Shown here: positions 14,842 to 21,357 of the stretch, one piece after another
How the letters are laid out: each line of letters opens with the position of its first letter
Position numbering within the stretch: the first letter of the stretch is position 1
The notes under the pieces: generated by a model
The model's input: the letters and a program-made list of their open reading frames with translations, nothing else
Database searches by the model: none
Told to the model about the DNA's origin: nothing
Assembly (NCBI GenBank): GCA_018715545.1
Contig: DVLK01000035.1
Location: 1-21,357 of the forward strand
Reading direction: 5' to 3'
Length of the DNA stretch: 21,357 bases
From: Candidatus Caccovivens faecavium
GTDB lineage: Bacteria; Bacillota; Clostridia; Christensenellales; UBA1242
Translations under genes and position numbers: made by a program

Positions 14842-15459
14842 ATGAAAAAATTAAATGAAAAAATTAAAGATTTAAAAATTTTACTCGCTCAAAACAATGA
14901 AATAACAACCAAAACCAAATTTTTGTTAAAACAAACACCTGCCGATTTTTTAAACAAATTTTTTGAAAACAAAATTGAAGATGGCGAAATATTAGAAATC
15001 GATAGTGAAAGGATTTTTCCTTGTCCTGCTAGGATTGTAGATAATAATGGAAAATCTTTTCAAGCGCATGTCAACTTAGGTGATTTGAATTTTAAATCGC
15101 TTGAATTAGTCTTCTTTGCAGAAACCCCTGATGAGCAAGAGGAAATAAAAATCAATATTTATGATGACGAAAATATTGACAATAAACCAAAACTTAATAA
15201 ACTGATAGATACTTCTTGTAGCGAAATAGATAAAGCAAATTTAACAACAAAAAACATATCAATTGAGCATATAATAAGAAAAGAACATAAAAACTACTCT
15301 TCGCGTAAACTTACCTTTTTAGAACTTTTTAGTAATCAACAAAATGACGATGTTTTAGTTACCGTTTCTGAAACCAGCAAATATTTAAATAGTAAACAGA
15401 CAGAAACAAAAAAGACTGATGTTTCTATTAATTTAATAAATGAAAAAACAAAAGACTAA
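14842..15459 (+). CDS. Unknown soluble protein, predicted MerR-activated gene
   Basis: I do not recognise a family. The protein has 205 residues, no membrane segment and no signal peptide. It starts with a Lys-rich helix (1-30). Residues about 48-110 are probably beta-rich (EILEIDSERIFPCPARIVDN, FQAHVNLGDLNF, LELVFFAETPDEQEEIKINIY). The remainder is a charged, Asn/Lys/Thr-rich, partly disordered tail. Only C61 and C127 are present. AAGGAG (14829-14834) sets the ATG at 14842-14844; an in-frame TTG at 14806 lies in the promoter. Its promoter has the 19-bp MerR spacing, so it is the likely output of the adjacent regulator. It is a single-gene unit with a strong terminator, and its codon use is more AT-rich than the housekeeping genes around it. 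Confidence 0.75.
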   Translation: MKKLNEKIKDLKILLAQNNEITTKTKFLLKQTPADFLNKFFENKIEDGEILEIDSERIFPCPARIVDNNGKSFQAHVNLGDLNFKSLELVFFAETPDEQEEIKINIYDDENIDNKPKLNKLIDTSCSEIDKANLTTKNISIEHIIRKEHKNYSSRKLTFLELFSNQQNDDVLVTVSETSKYLNSKQTETKKTDVSINLINEKTKD

Positions 15460-15493
15460 AAAATATCTTGCATTGCTATGCAAGATATTTTTT
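15460..15493. terminator. Bidirectional terminator between the unknown gene and dnaJ
   Basis: AAATATCTTGCA (15461-15472) pairs perfectly with TGCAAGATATTT (15479-15490), with a 6-nt loop. Runs of A on one side and T on the other let it serve both convergent genes. Its right end overlaps the dnaJ stop codon. Confidence 0.93.
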
Positions 15494-16628
15494 ATAAATT
15501 ATTCTTTTTGAAATCTTTGTATTTTGGAAAATCGGCGTCGGCAAAACTTTCCGTGAGTTTTTCGAGTAGGTCTTTCTGCTGTGGGCTTAATGCTTTTGGC
15601 GGTTCACTTTTTAGTGTGACAAGAAGGTCGCCATACGCCTCGCGGTTCAAAACCTTCACGCCCTTTCCTTTAAGCCTCATAATTGTGCCACTTGGCGTTC
15701 GCTCTTTGATATCTAATACGAACTTGCCCTTTGGAAGAGGTATCTCCACCTTTCCGCCGAGAAGAAGAGTGGTGAAAGGCAGATACAAATCGTAAGACAA
15801 ATCCACTCCGTCACGCTTAAAGAGTTTGTGTTTTGCCACCGTGATTTTGATGTTTAAGTCACCATTTGTGCCACGGCCGAGCGGAGCATTCCCCTCACCG
15901 CGCATTCTAACCGTTTGTCCGTCGTCAATACCGGCAGGAATTTTAACCACAATGGACTTCTGCACGCGTTTATAGCCCTTTCCTGCACACTCGGCGCACT
16001 TCTCTTTTATCACTTTGCCCGTGCCACCACACTTAGGACAAGCGCCCTCTCTTATCGTGGTGCCGAACATTGTGTTTTGCTGTATTCTCACTCTACCCAA
16101 GCCCTTACAATCTGGACAAGTGGAGAATGCCGTGCCGTTTTTCGCGCCCGAGCCTCCGCAGGACGTGCAAGCGTCGATTTTGTTGATTGTTATCGTTTTC
16201 TCCACGCCAAAAAGCGCCTCTTCAAAAGATAATTTCATAGCAAGATTGATGTCCTCGCCTCTCTCGTTCACGCGACTACGGCGACCTTCTCCTCCAAATG
16301 CGGAAAAGATGTCGGAGAAGATATCAGAAAAGCCTCCGCCAAAGCCACCAAATCCGCCACCACCGAAGAAATCGGAGAAACCTCCACCTTGCCCGCCACT
16401 GAACTGCGGACCGTCAGCAGAGCCGAACTGGTCATAATTTGCACGCTTCTTATCGTCACCCAAAACCTCATAAGCCTCGTTTATTTCCTTGAATTTCTCG
16501 GCAGCATCAGGTGCTTTGTTAAGGTCTGGGTGGTATTTTTTGGCAAGGCGACGATATGCCGACTTAATTTCATCGGCACTCGCATTCTTATCCACTCCCA
16601 AAATACTATAATAATCTTTACTTGCCAT
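15492..16628 (-). CDS. dnaJ: Chaperone protein DnaJ
   Basis: Hsp40 co-chaperone that delivers substrates to DnaK and stimulates its ATPase. The J domain (about 5-70) has HPD at 33-35. A Gly/Phe-rich region (about 72-115) repeats FSDxFGGGGFGG. The zinc-finger domain has four CxxCxGxG units starting at C154, C171, C197 and C211. The C-terminal substrate-binding region includes GDLNIKITVAKHKLFKRDGVDL. At 378 residues it is a full type I DnaJ. AAAGGA precedes the ATG. It is the last gene of a unit behind the pyrophosphatase (16-nt gap) and not directly behind dnaK, as is usual in clostridia. Confidence 0.98.
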   Translation of the reverse strand: MASKDYYSILGVDKNASADEIKSAYRRLAKKYHPDLNKAPDAAEKFKEINEAYEVLGDDKKRANYDQFGSADGPQFSGGQGGGFSDFFGGGGFGGFGGGFSDIFSDIFSAFGGEGRRSRVNERGEDINLAMKLSFEEALFGVEKTITINKIDACTSCGGSGAKNGTAFSTCPDCKGLGRVRIQQNTMFGTTIREGACPKCGGTGKVIKEKCAECAGKGYKRVQKSIVVKIPAGIDDGQTVRMRGEGNAPLGRGTNGDLNIKITVAKHKLFKRDGVDLSYDLYLPFTTLLLGGKVEIPLPKGKFVLDIKERTPSGTIMRLKGKGVKVLNREAYGDLLVTLKSEPPKALSPQQKDLLEKLTESFADADFPKYKDFKKNNL

Positions 16629-16644
16629 AATTTTTCCTTTAAAT

Positions 16645-17010
16645 TTATTTAGATTTTGTATAAGAGTTTTCTCTTATTATTTCGCTCTTAAAAAATTTTT
16701 CTTGAAATTCTGTCATTGCACGAATTTGGTCGTCAGTATAATTTTTTTCAGCACTCATGACAACAAGTTTATCATCGTCATCATCAACCCTATGAATAAT
16801 CGCTTTGACAATTCCCGTGTAGGTTTTTAGAGGTTTATATTCGCCTAACACATAAGCATCTAATTCTTCGCCATCACCCGAAATAGTGTTTGGAATGTAA
16901 CCGTAATTACAAGGATAGTAAAAGTCCCATTTTGGATGTTTGCTTCCAAGTGGTCTATCCATAACCACAGTGATTTCCTTACCGATAAGATTTAGCACTT
17001 CATCTCTCAT
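16645..17010 (-). CDS. ppa: Short inorganic pyrophosphatase-like protein
   Basis: A family I pyrophosphatase homologue of 121 residues, against about 170-180 in E. coli. FYYPCNYGYIPNTISGDGEE (30-49) is the family's phosphate/metal-binding core. The metal cluster D-x-D-P-x-D appears as DGEELD (46-51), with Glu for the middle Asp. A run of Asp (76-80) takes the place of the second metal site, followed by KLVVMSAE. The C-terminal barrel strands with the late Tyr/Lys catalytic pair are absent; similar short forms are common in clostridia (family knowledge). AGGAGG before the ATG at 17008-17010 fixes the start; a longer in-frame version from 17061 would overlap the upstream gene. It lies in a unit with the DUF4932-type gene and dnaJ. 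Activity is plausible but not assured. Confidence 0.82.
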   Translation of the reverse strand: MRDEVLNLIGKEITVVMDRPLGSKHPKWDFYYPCNYGYIPNTISGDGEELDAYVLGEYKPLKTYTGIVKAIIHRVDDDDDKLVVMSAEKNYTDDQIRAMTEFQEKFFKSEIIRENSYTKSK

Positions 17011-17035
17011 AAAACCTCCTATTTGCGACTTCATA

Positions 17036-18055
17036 TTATTTTTCTTTTTGCAAACTTGCATAAGTCTTTGGAATTACATTTGCAATTTCCACAAACCTAT
17101 CTTCAAAATTTGAATTTGAGTTTTTAACTTCTTCAAGTTTTTCCGCCAAATTCAAAAGAATTTTTCTGTTGTAGCCTGTTTTGTTTTCATTATTATCAAG
17201 AAATCTAGTATAGTTTTCATCAGCATCTTTAATATAGCAAAGCTGAATGGCACGAATGATGTATTCGTTGGTGATACTACGATTGCTAGCATAAGCATTT
17301 TTTCTCAACTTTTCTTTGTCGGCATTTGGAATTTCAAACTTTTCGATTTGTTCAATATATTTGTCTGTCAATGGGTTGATAATCGAATGGCAAAACTCGT
17401 GTAAGTAATGTGAACGCACCCCAGCACTATGATATACACCCCAATTCACCGCATTTTCGTTCTCACGATTTTTGCTTTCGATGCAATAAATTTCTTTCCC
17501 GCTAAAATCATTTAAACCAAAGCCACCGCCTGTTGAAAGAAGTGCAAGGATAATGATGAATTCTTTATCATCGAACTCTTTATGAAATAATTTTTTCATA
17601 AAAGGAATAACATCATCAAGTTGAAGTGATTTATTAAAACTATCAACTTCGCTATTATAAAATTCTTTGTGGCTATCAAAAAACTTATCAAATTTTGAAA
17701 CTTTAACAAAATCTTTAAGTTCATCCAAAAATTTCAAAACCAATGGAGATTTATTTAGTCTCGTGGCAAAAGGATACTTATCTTGCCCATGAAAACTTAA
17801 ATCGTCATCGACCTGCGTCATTAAAACAAATGGCGCATCATAGCCAAAATTTAAAGTTCTAGTGATTTCATCAAGCGTTCTAATCGCCTTATGTTCTTTA
17901 AAAGGAGCAAACCACTTTTCAACTTCTTCGTGATAATGGTAATTTTCAAGTTTTGTAACCAGGAAAGGAAGTTTATCTTTATAATAAGATAACCTCAAAC
18001 ACACGCCCATAAGTTCTATTCGCTTGTCAACTTTAACCTTAATTTCTTTTGCCAC
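17036..18055 (-). CDS. DUF4932-type putative zinc metalloprotease-like protein
   Basis: A 339-residue cytosolic-looking protein without signal peptide or membrane helix. HEFCH (219-223), in SHYLHEFCHSIINPLTDKYI, is an HExxH zinc-binding motif with the NP that follows it in DUF4932 proteins. Glu264 in ITNEYIIRAIQL is a candidate third ligand, in gluzincin style. The N-terminal half is helical (about 35-165), with a conserved-looking GGGFGLN just before the catalytic region. The substrate is unknown. The start is GTG (18053-18055) with AGGAG correctly spaced; no better ATG is available. It sits first in a unit with the pyrophosphatase (25-nt gap) and dnaJ, inserted between dnaK and dnaJ, which hints at a link to stress or protein quality control (inference). 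Confidence 0.8.
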   Translation of the reverse strand: MAKEIKVKVDKRIELMGVCLRLSYYKDKLPFLVTKLENYHYHEEVEKWFAPFKEHKAIRTLDEITRTLNFGYDAPFVLMTQVDDDLSFHGQDKYPFATRLNKSPLVLKFLDELKDFVKVSKFDKFFDSHKEFYNSEVDSFNKSLQLDDVIPFMKKLFHKEFDDKEFIIILALLSTGGGFGLNDFSGKEIYCIESKNRENENAVNWGVYHSAGVRSHYLHEFCHSIINPLTDKYIEQIEKFEIPNADKEKLRKNAYASNRSITNEYIIRAIQLCYIKDADENYTRFLDNNENKTGYNRKILLNLAEKLEEVKNSNSNFEDRFVEIANVIPKTYASLQKEK

Positions 18056-18115
18056 TTAACTACTCCTAATTAAATTTTTGTAACTTTTATAGATACATAA
18101 ATGAATTTTTCTAGC

Positions 18116-18145
18116 CTTTGCTTACTTTCTTAAAGTAAGTCGTTT
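18116..18145. repeat. 30-bp direct repeat with internal hairpin, copy 1
   Basis: Identical to 18241-18270. It contains CTTACTTT-ctt-AAAGTAAG, a perfect 8-bp stem with a 3-nt loop, flanked by CTTTG and TCGTTT. Confidence 0.9.
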
Positions 18146-18158
18146 ATAGAAATCTCAT

Positions 18159-18195
18159 CCACTTAAAGTCGCGACAAATCGTCATAATTAAGTGG
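18159..18195. repeat. Inverted repeat between the two 30-bp copies
   Basis: CCACTTAA (18159-18166) and TTAAGTGG (18188-18195) are perfect 8-bp arms around a 21-bp loop that includes GTCGCGAC. A T7 run follows at about 18201-18207, so on the plus strand it could terminate, although no plus-strand gene is nearby. Confidence 0.6.
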
Positions 18196-18240
18196 TATGG
18201 TTTTTTTGATTTTCTAGCAACTTTTTATCACCCAACCATA

Positions 18241-18270
18241 CTTTGCTTACTTTCTTAAAGTAAGTCGTTT
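18241..18270. repeat. 30-bp direct repeat with internal hairpin, copy 2
   Basis: Second identical copy, 95 bp after the first. Copies differ in the next base (GTTTATAG versus GTTTGTAG). The copy is followed by two more hairpins at 18278-18334. Confidence 0.9.
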
Positions 18271-18277
18271 GTAGGGG

Positions 18278-18334
18278 TTTGGGGAGAATCGAAACTCCCC
18301 AATGTCTTTTGTAACTTTTGGGCACTACAAAAGT
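18278..18334 (-). other. Two strong hairpins just downstream of dnaK
   Basis: On the minus strand, AACTTTTG/CAAAAGTT (about 18313-18335) and then TTGGGGAG/CTCCCCAA (about 18279-18302) are perfect 8-bp stems. Neither is followed by a T run, so they are not classic terminators; they could protect the 3' end of the dnaK mRNA or belong to the repeat cluster. Confidence 0.6.
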
Positions 18335-18340
18335 TAATAA

Positions 18341-20173
18341 CTATTTGTTCTCATCATCTACAACAACTTCTGGGTCAGAACCGTTATTATCGCCTGTTCC
18401 ATTATTGCCAGCGTTTCCATTTGCGTTATTTTGAGCAGATTGGTACATCTTTGAAACTATGCCGTTTGAAGCGTTTGTGAGTTCGTCAATCGCCTTTTTA
18501 ACAACTTCGATATCTTCACTTTCAAAGTCTTTTTTAGCTTTGTCGATGGCTTCTTGAAGTTTCTTCTTGTCGTCATCTGTGAGTTTATCTCCGTTATCTT
18601 TTAATAACTTTTCAAGGCTATAAACAAGGTTGTCAGCCTGATTCTTTGTTTCAACAAGTTCCTTTCTCTTCTTATCTTCCTCAGCGTGTTGTTCAGCCTC
18701 TTTGATAGCGGCTTGAATTTCATCTTCTTTAAGGTTAGAAGAAGCGGTGATTGTGATGTTTTGCTCCTTGTTTGTTCCTAAATCTTTTGCGGAAACTTTA
18801 ACAATTCCGTTAGCATCAATATCGAAAGTAACTTCGATTTGTGGTACTCCTCTTGGTGCTGGTGGAATATCATTAAGTTGGAATCTTCCAAGAGTTTTGT
18901 TTTGAGCAGCAAACTCTCTTTCGCCTTGCAATACATGAATGTCAACTGCTGGTTGGTTATCGGTTGCAGTTGAAAAGATTTGGCTCTTTCTTGTTGGAAT
19001 AGTGGTGTTTCTTTCAATCAATTTTGTGAAGATACCGCCCATTGTTTCAATACCAAGTGAAAGTGGAGTGACATCAAGAAGAAGCACATCTTTCACATCG
19101 CCAGCAAGCACGCCCGCTTGAATAGCAGCACCGATTGCCACGCATTCATCTGGGTTAATGCCCTTATATGGCTCTTTGCCTGTGTAAGACTTAACCGCTT
19201 CCACAACGGCAGGTATTCTCGTTGAACCGCCAACCAAGATAACCTTGTCGATTTGACCGATTGTGAGATTAGCGTCTTTAAGTGCCTTTGTCACGCAATC
19301 GATTGTTTCTTTAACAAGATCCTCGGTGAGAGCGTCAAATTTTGCTCTTGTGAGTTCCACCTCTAAGTGTTTTGGACCATTTGCATCAGCTGTAATGAAT
19401 GGAAGAGAGATGGTAGTTTTTGGAGTTGCAGAAAGGTCAATCTTTGCTTTTTCTGCGGCTTCTTTAAGCCTTTGCATAGCAAGTTTATCCTTCGACAAGT
19501 CCATACCGCCATTATTGTTCTTAAATTCTTCCACTAAGAAGTCGATAATTCTGTTATCGAAGTCATCTCCGCCTAAACGAGTGTTACCATTTGTGGACAA
19601 AACTTCGAACACATTGTCGCCTATTTCAAGAATGGAAACATCGAATGTTCCACCGCCAAGGTCATAGACTAAAATCTTTTGATTTTTATTTTCGCCTTTA
19701 TCAAGTCCGTAAGCAAGCGCAGCAGCAGTTGGCTCGTTTATAATACGAAGCACATCAAGCCCAGCAATACGCCCAGCGTCCTTTGTTGCTTGGCGCTGAC
19801 TGTCGTTGAAGTATGCAGGCACTGTGATAACCGCCTGAGTAACCTTTTCGCCCAAGTAACTTTCTGCGTCCTCTTTAAGTTTACTTAAAATCATAGCGGA
19901 AATTTCTTGTGGAGAATATTCCTTACCATTCAATTTTGCCTTGTAATTCGTACCCATCTCACGCTTGATGGAAATAACTGTGTTCTCGTGATTGACAATT
20001 GCTTGACGCTTTGCCACTTTACCTACAAGCCTTTCTCCGTCCTTTGTGTAAGCGACAACAGATGGTGTTGTTCTGTCGCCCTCTGCGTTAGCGATAACGG
20101 TTGGCTTTCCGCCTTCCATAACAGCCACGCAAGAATTTGTTGTTCCTAAGTCAATACCAATAATTTTACTCAT
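18341..20173 (-). CDS. dnaK: Chaperone protein DnaK (Hsp70)
   Basis: ATP-driven chaperone that holds and refolds proteins with DnaJ and GrpE. The 610-residue protein has the phosphate loops GIDLGTTNSCVAV (6-18) and DLGGGTFDVSIL (171-182), the adenosine motif VGGSTRIPAVVEAVK (314-328), the interdomain linker DVLLLDVTPLSLGIE (362-376) and a substrate-binding domain with VLQGERE (414-420). It lacks the insertion near residue 80 found in Gram-negative DnaK. The C-terminus is Asn/Gly-rich and acidic. The ATG at 20171-20173 follows AAGGAGGGA; a nine-residue longer version is disfavoured. Only one base separates it from the grpE stop, and the ribosome site lies inside grpE, suggesting translational coupling. 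Confidence 0.99.
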   Translation of the reverse strand: MSKIIGIDLGTTNSCVAVMEGGKPTVIANAEGDRTTPSVVAYTKDGERLVGKVAKRQAIVNHENTVISIKREMGTNYKAKLNGKEYSPQEISAMILSKLKEDAESYLGEKVTQAVITVPAYFNDSQRQATKDAGRIAGLDVLRIINEPTAAALAYGLDKGENKNQKILVYDLGGGTFDVSILEIGDNVFEVLSTNGNTRLGGDDFDNRIIDFLVEEFKNNNGGMDLSKDKLAMQRLKEAAEKAKIDLSATPKTTISLPFITADANGPKHLEVELTRAKFDALTEDLVKETIDCVTKALKDANLTIGQIDKVILVGGSTRIPAVVEAVKSYTGKEPYKGINPDECVAIGAAIQAGVLAGDVKDVLLLDVTPLSLGIETMGGIFTKLIERNTTIPTRKSQIFSTATDNQPAVDIHVLQGEREFAAQNKTLGRFQLNDIPPAPRGVPQIEVTFDIDANGIVKVSAKDLGTNKEQNITITASSNLKEDEIQAAIKEAEQHAEEDKKRKELVETKNQADNLVYSLEKLLKDNGDKLTDDDKKKLQEAIDKAKKDFESEDIEVVKKAIDELTNASNGIVSKMYQSAQNNANGNAGNNGTGDNNGSDPEVVVDDENK

Positions 20174-20174
20174 T

Positions 20175-20897
20175 TTAATTTCCCTCCTTTTTATTGACAA
20201 TAACTTTTGAATATCTTATGACTTTTCCTTTATATTTATATCCCGCTTGGTATTCTTCCAAGATGATATCGTCATCATAGTTTTCGTTGTGCATAACCGC
20301 AATCACATCGTGGAAGTTTGGGTCGAATTTTTGTCCAACTGCCTCTATCTTTTCCACTTCAAGTTTATTGAGCGCATCCATAATTTTACTTTCAATCATG
20401 TTGACACCCTCTAAAACTTTTTCGTCAGTTATGCTCTTTTTTGCCTCTTTAAAGGTGTCAAGACATGGCAAAAAGACATCTATCACACTAACCACTCCCT
20501 CTTGACGCTCTATGATAAGCTGATCGTGCATTCTGCGTCTATAATTTTCAAACTCCGCTTGTATTCGCTGAGCAAGTGCCAAGTAGTCAAGCTCATCTTT
20601 CTTTTCATGTTTGTGATGCTTGTGGTGGCACTCTTCTTCATTCTCTTCGCAGTGACAACCTTTGCAGGTGCAATCTTCATCACATTTGTTATTTTCATCA
20701 CATTTGCAATCGTCTCCGCAATCGCATTTATCACTACATTTGCAATTCTCGCTTTTTTTGCAGTCACAGTTCTCATTGCATTTATGGTTTTCGTCACACT
20801 CGCAATTTTCACCGCAGGTGCAGTCATCTCCACAACCGCAAGAGTGTTTCTTTTCTTCTTCCTCTAAATTGCAATCTTGTAAATTTTCGTTTTTCAT
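20175..20897 (-). CDS. grpE: Nucleotide exchange factor GrpE with Cys/His-rich metallothionein-like N-terminus
   Basis: GrpE releases ADP from DnaK. The core (about 104-240) is normal: the long helix YLALAQRIQAEFENYRRR, LPCLDTFKEA, then the beta domain with GQKFDPNFHDVIAVM and KGKVIRYSKVIVNK. The first 100 residues are highly unusual: 22 cysteines between C9 and C90, mostly as CxC pairs three or five residues apart (for example CGCGDDCTCGENCEC), then HHKHHKH (91-97). This would bind several metal ions. The start is firm: AGGAGGG lies 5 nt before the ATG at 20895-20897, and no other start would give a whole GrpE helix. It lies between hrcA (12-nt gap) and dnaK (1-nt gap). Zn, Cu or Cd binding, or redox sensing, are guesses. 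Confidence 0.95.
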   Translation of the reverse strand: MKNENLQDCNLEEEEKKHSCGCGDDCTCGENCECDENHKCNENCDCKKSENCKCSDKCDCGDDCKCDENNKCDEDCTCKGCHCEENEEECHHKHHKHEKKDELDYLALAQRIQAEFENYRRRMHDQLIIERQEGVVSVIDVFLPCLDTFKEAKKSITDEKVLEGVNMIESKIMDALNKLEVEKIEAVGQKFDPNFHDVIAVMHNENYDDDIILEEYQAGYKYKGKVIRYSKVIVNKKEGN

Positions 20898-20909
20898 TTA
20901 CCCTCCTTT

Positions 20910-21357
20910 CTATCCGCCTCTCTTATTTAACTCATCAATCACAACTTTAAGTGCGGATGCAATGCCTGAGTAGTCCATTTTCTGCGGACCAATGACGCCA
21001 ATGGATGCAAGTTTGTTGCCACCAACCATGATTGGCGCTTTGATAACGGACAAATCTTCGGTGACATCAGCGGAAATCTTATCTTCGGTCTTATCAAGTA
21101 CCTCAATAAGTTCGTCCTTATCGGAAAGCATCTTGATAATCTTCTTAGTTTCCTTGATGTCGTCATCCTTATCAACAAGGCTTGCCATACCATCAGTTTG
21201 AACATTTAAAAGTTTTTGTTTATTTAATTTTGAAAGCCCTTTGATAATATTATTGACAACCCCTTGGAACGCCTTTATCTCTCCACTCATACCACGCATG
21301 TATTCATCTATGTTGTCAAGAAGATAGCCCATAGTTTCGCCTTTGAAATACTTTGTT
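20910..21357 (-). CDS. hrcA: Heat-inducible transcription repressor HrcA, C-terminal part, cut by window edge
   Basis: The visible 148 codons match the C-terminal region of HrcA, the repressor that binds CIRCE operators of dnaK and groE operons. The end LASIGVIGPQKMDYSGIASALKVVIDEL is the family's closing motif, and the preceding DLSVIKAPIMVGGNK corresponds to its usual central strand. The helical stretch with DKDDDIKETKKIIKMLSDKD also fits. Reading stays open to the window edge; an internal Met at 21330-21332 is not the real start. The DNA-binding N-terminus and any CIRCE lie outside. As first gene of hrcA-grpE-dnaK it probably represses this operon. Confidence 0.93.
   Translation of the reverse strand, partial: TKYFKGETMGYLLDNIDEYMRGMSGEIKAFQGVVNNIIKGLSKLNKQKLLNVQTDGMASLVDKDDDIKETKKIIKMLSDKDELIEVLDKTEDKISADVTEDLSVIKAPIMVGGNKLASIGVIGPQKMDYSGIASALKVVIDELNKRGG

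Noticed and set aside
18116..18270. Two identical 30-bp repeats considered as a CRISPR array
   Set aside because: Only two copies, 95 bp apart, with strong dyads and no cas genes; the spacing is far too long for a spacer.
20502..20973. Open frames on the plus strand opposite grpE, rich in Phe/Ile/Ser/His
   Set aside because: They mirror the repetitive Cys-coding sequence, have no ribosome sites and overlap a well-supported gene.

Overview
This is a 21.4 kb, AT-rich window from a low-GC Bacillota (Clostridia-type) chromosome. Four things support that placement. There is a three-gene GerA-type spore germinant receptor operon, which points to an endospore former. The heat-shock genes run hrcA-grpE-dnaK-...-dnaJ, and DnaK lacks the insertion seen in Gram-negative homologues. 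Shine-Dalgarno sites are strong (AGGAGG). Several near-consensus sigma-A promoters have 17-bp spacers. An uncultured gut-type clostridium is my inference; the species cannot be named from this sequence. Almost everything lies on the minus strand; only two genes, both unfamiliar, are on the plus strand.

Layout from left to right. 1-890: start of rplL, then rplJ, the L10 leader attenuator and its promoter. 898-1456: a small coiled-coil protein with its own promoter. 1465-4576: ftsH followed by an unknown single-pass membrane protein. 4631-8378: germinant receptor operon gerA-gerB-gerC, with 4-bp ATGA overlaps. 8411-9315: membrane-anchored protein with an FN3-like ectodomain, predicted to be translated from a leaderless mRNA. 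9354-9956: plus-strand three-TM protein with a charged helical tail. 9966-12526: leuS. 12527-12817: structured intergenic region with a possible small transcript and an inverted pair of related repeats. 12818-14825: merR-trxB operon and a divergent control region. 14842-15459: unknown plus-strand protein. 15460-21357: dnaJ, a short pyrophosphatase and a DUF4932-type metalloprotease-like gene; then a repeat-filled intergenic region; then dnaK, grpE and the 3' part of hrcA.

The most interesting parts are as follows. (1) GrpE carries an N-terminal extension of about 100 residues with 22 cysteines in CxC arrays and a His cluster, resembling a metallothionein fused to a nucleotide exchange factor. 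(2) The thioredoxin-reductase homologue keeps CxxC and the FAD site but has lost both NADPH signatures, suggesting another electron donor. It is controlled with a MerR regulator that has two sensor-like repeats and a textbook MerR promoter with a 19-bp spacer, driving an unknown divergent gene. (3) A metalloprotease-like gene and a compact pyrophosphatase sit between dnaK and dnaJ, next to a duplicated 30-bp hairpin repeat. (4) The germinant receptor C subunit has no lipobox cysteine.
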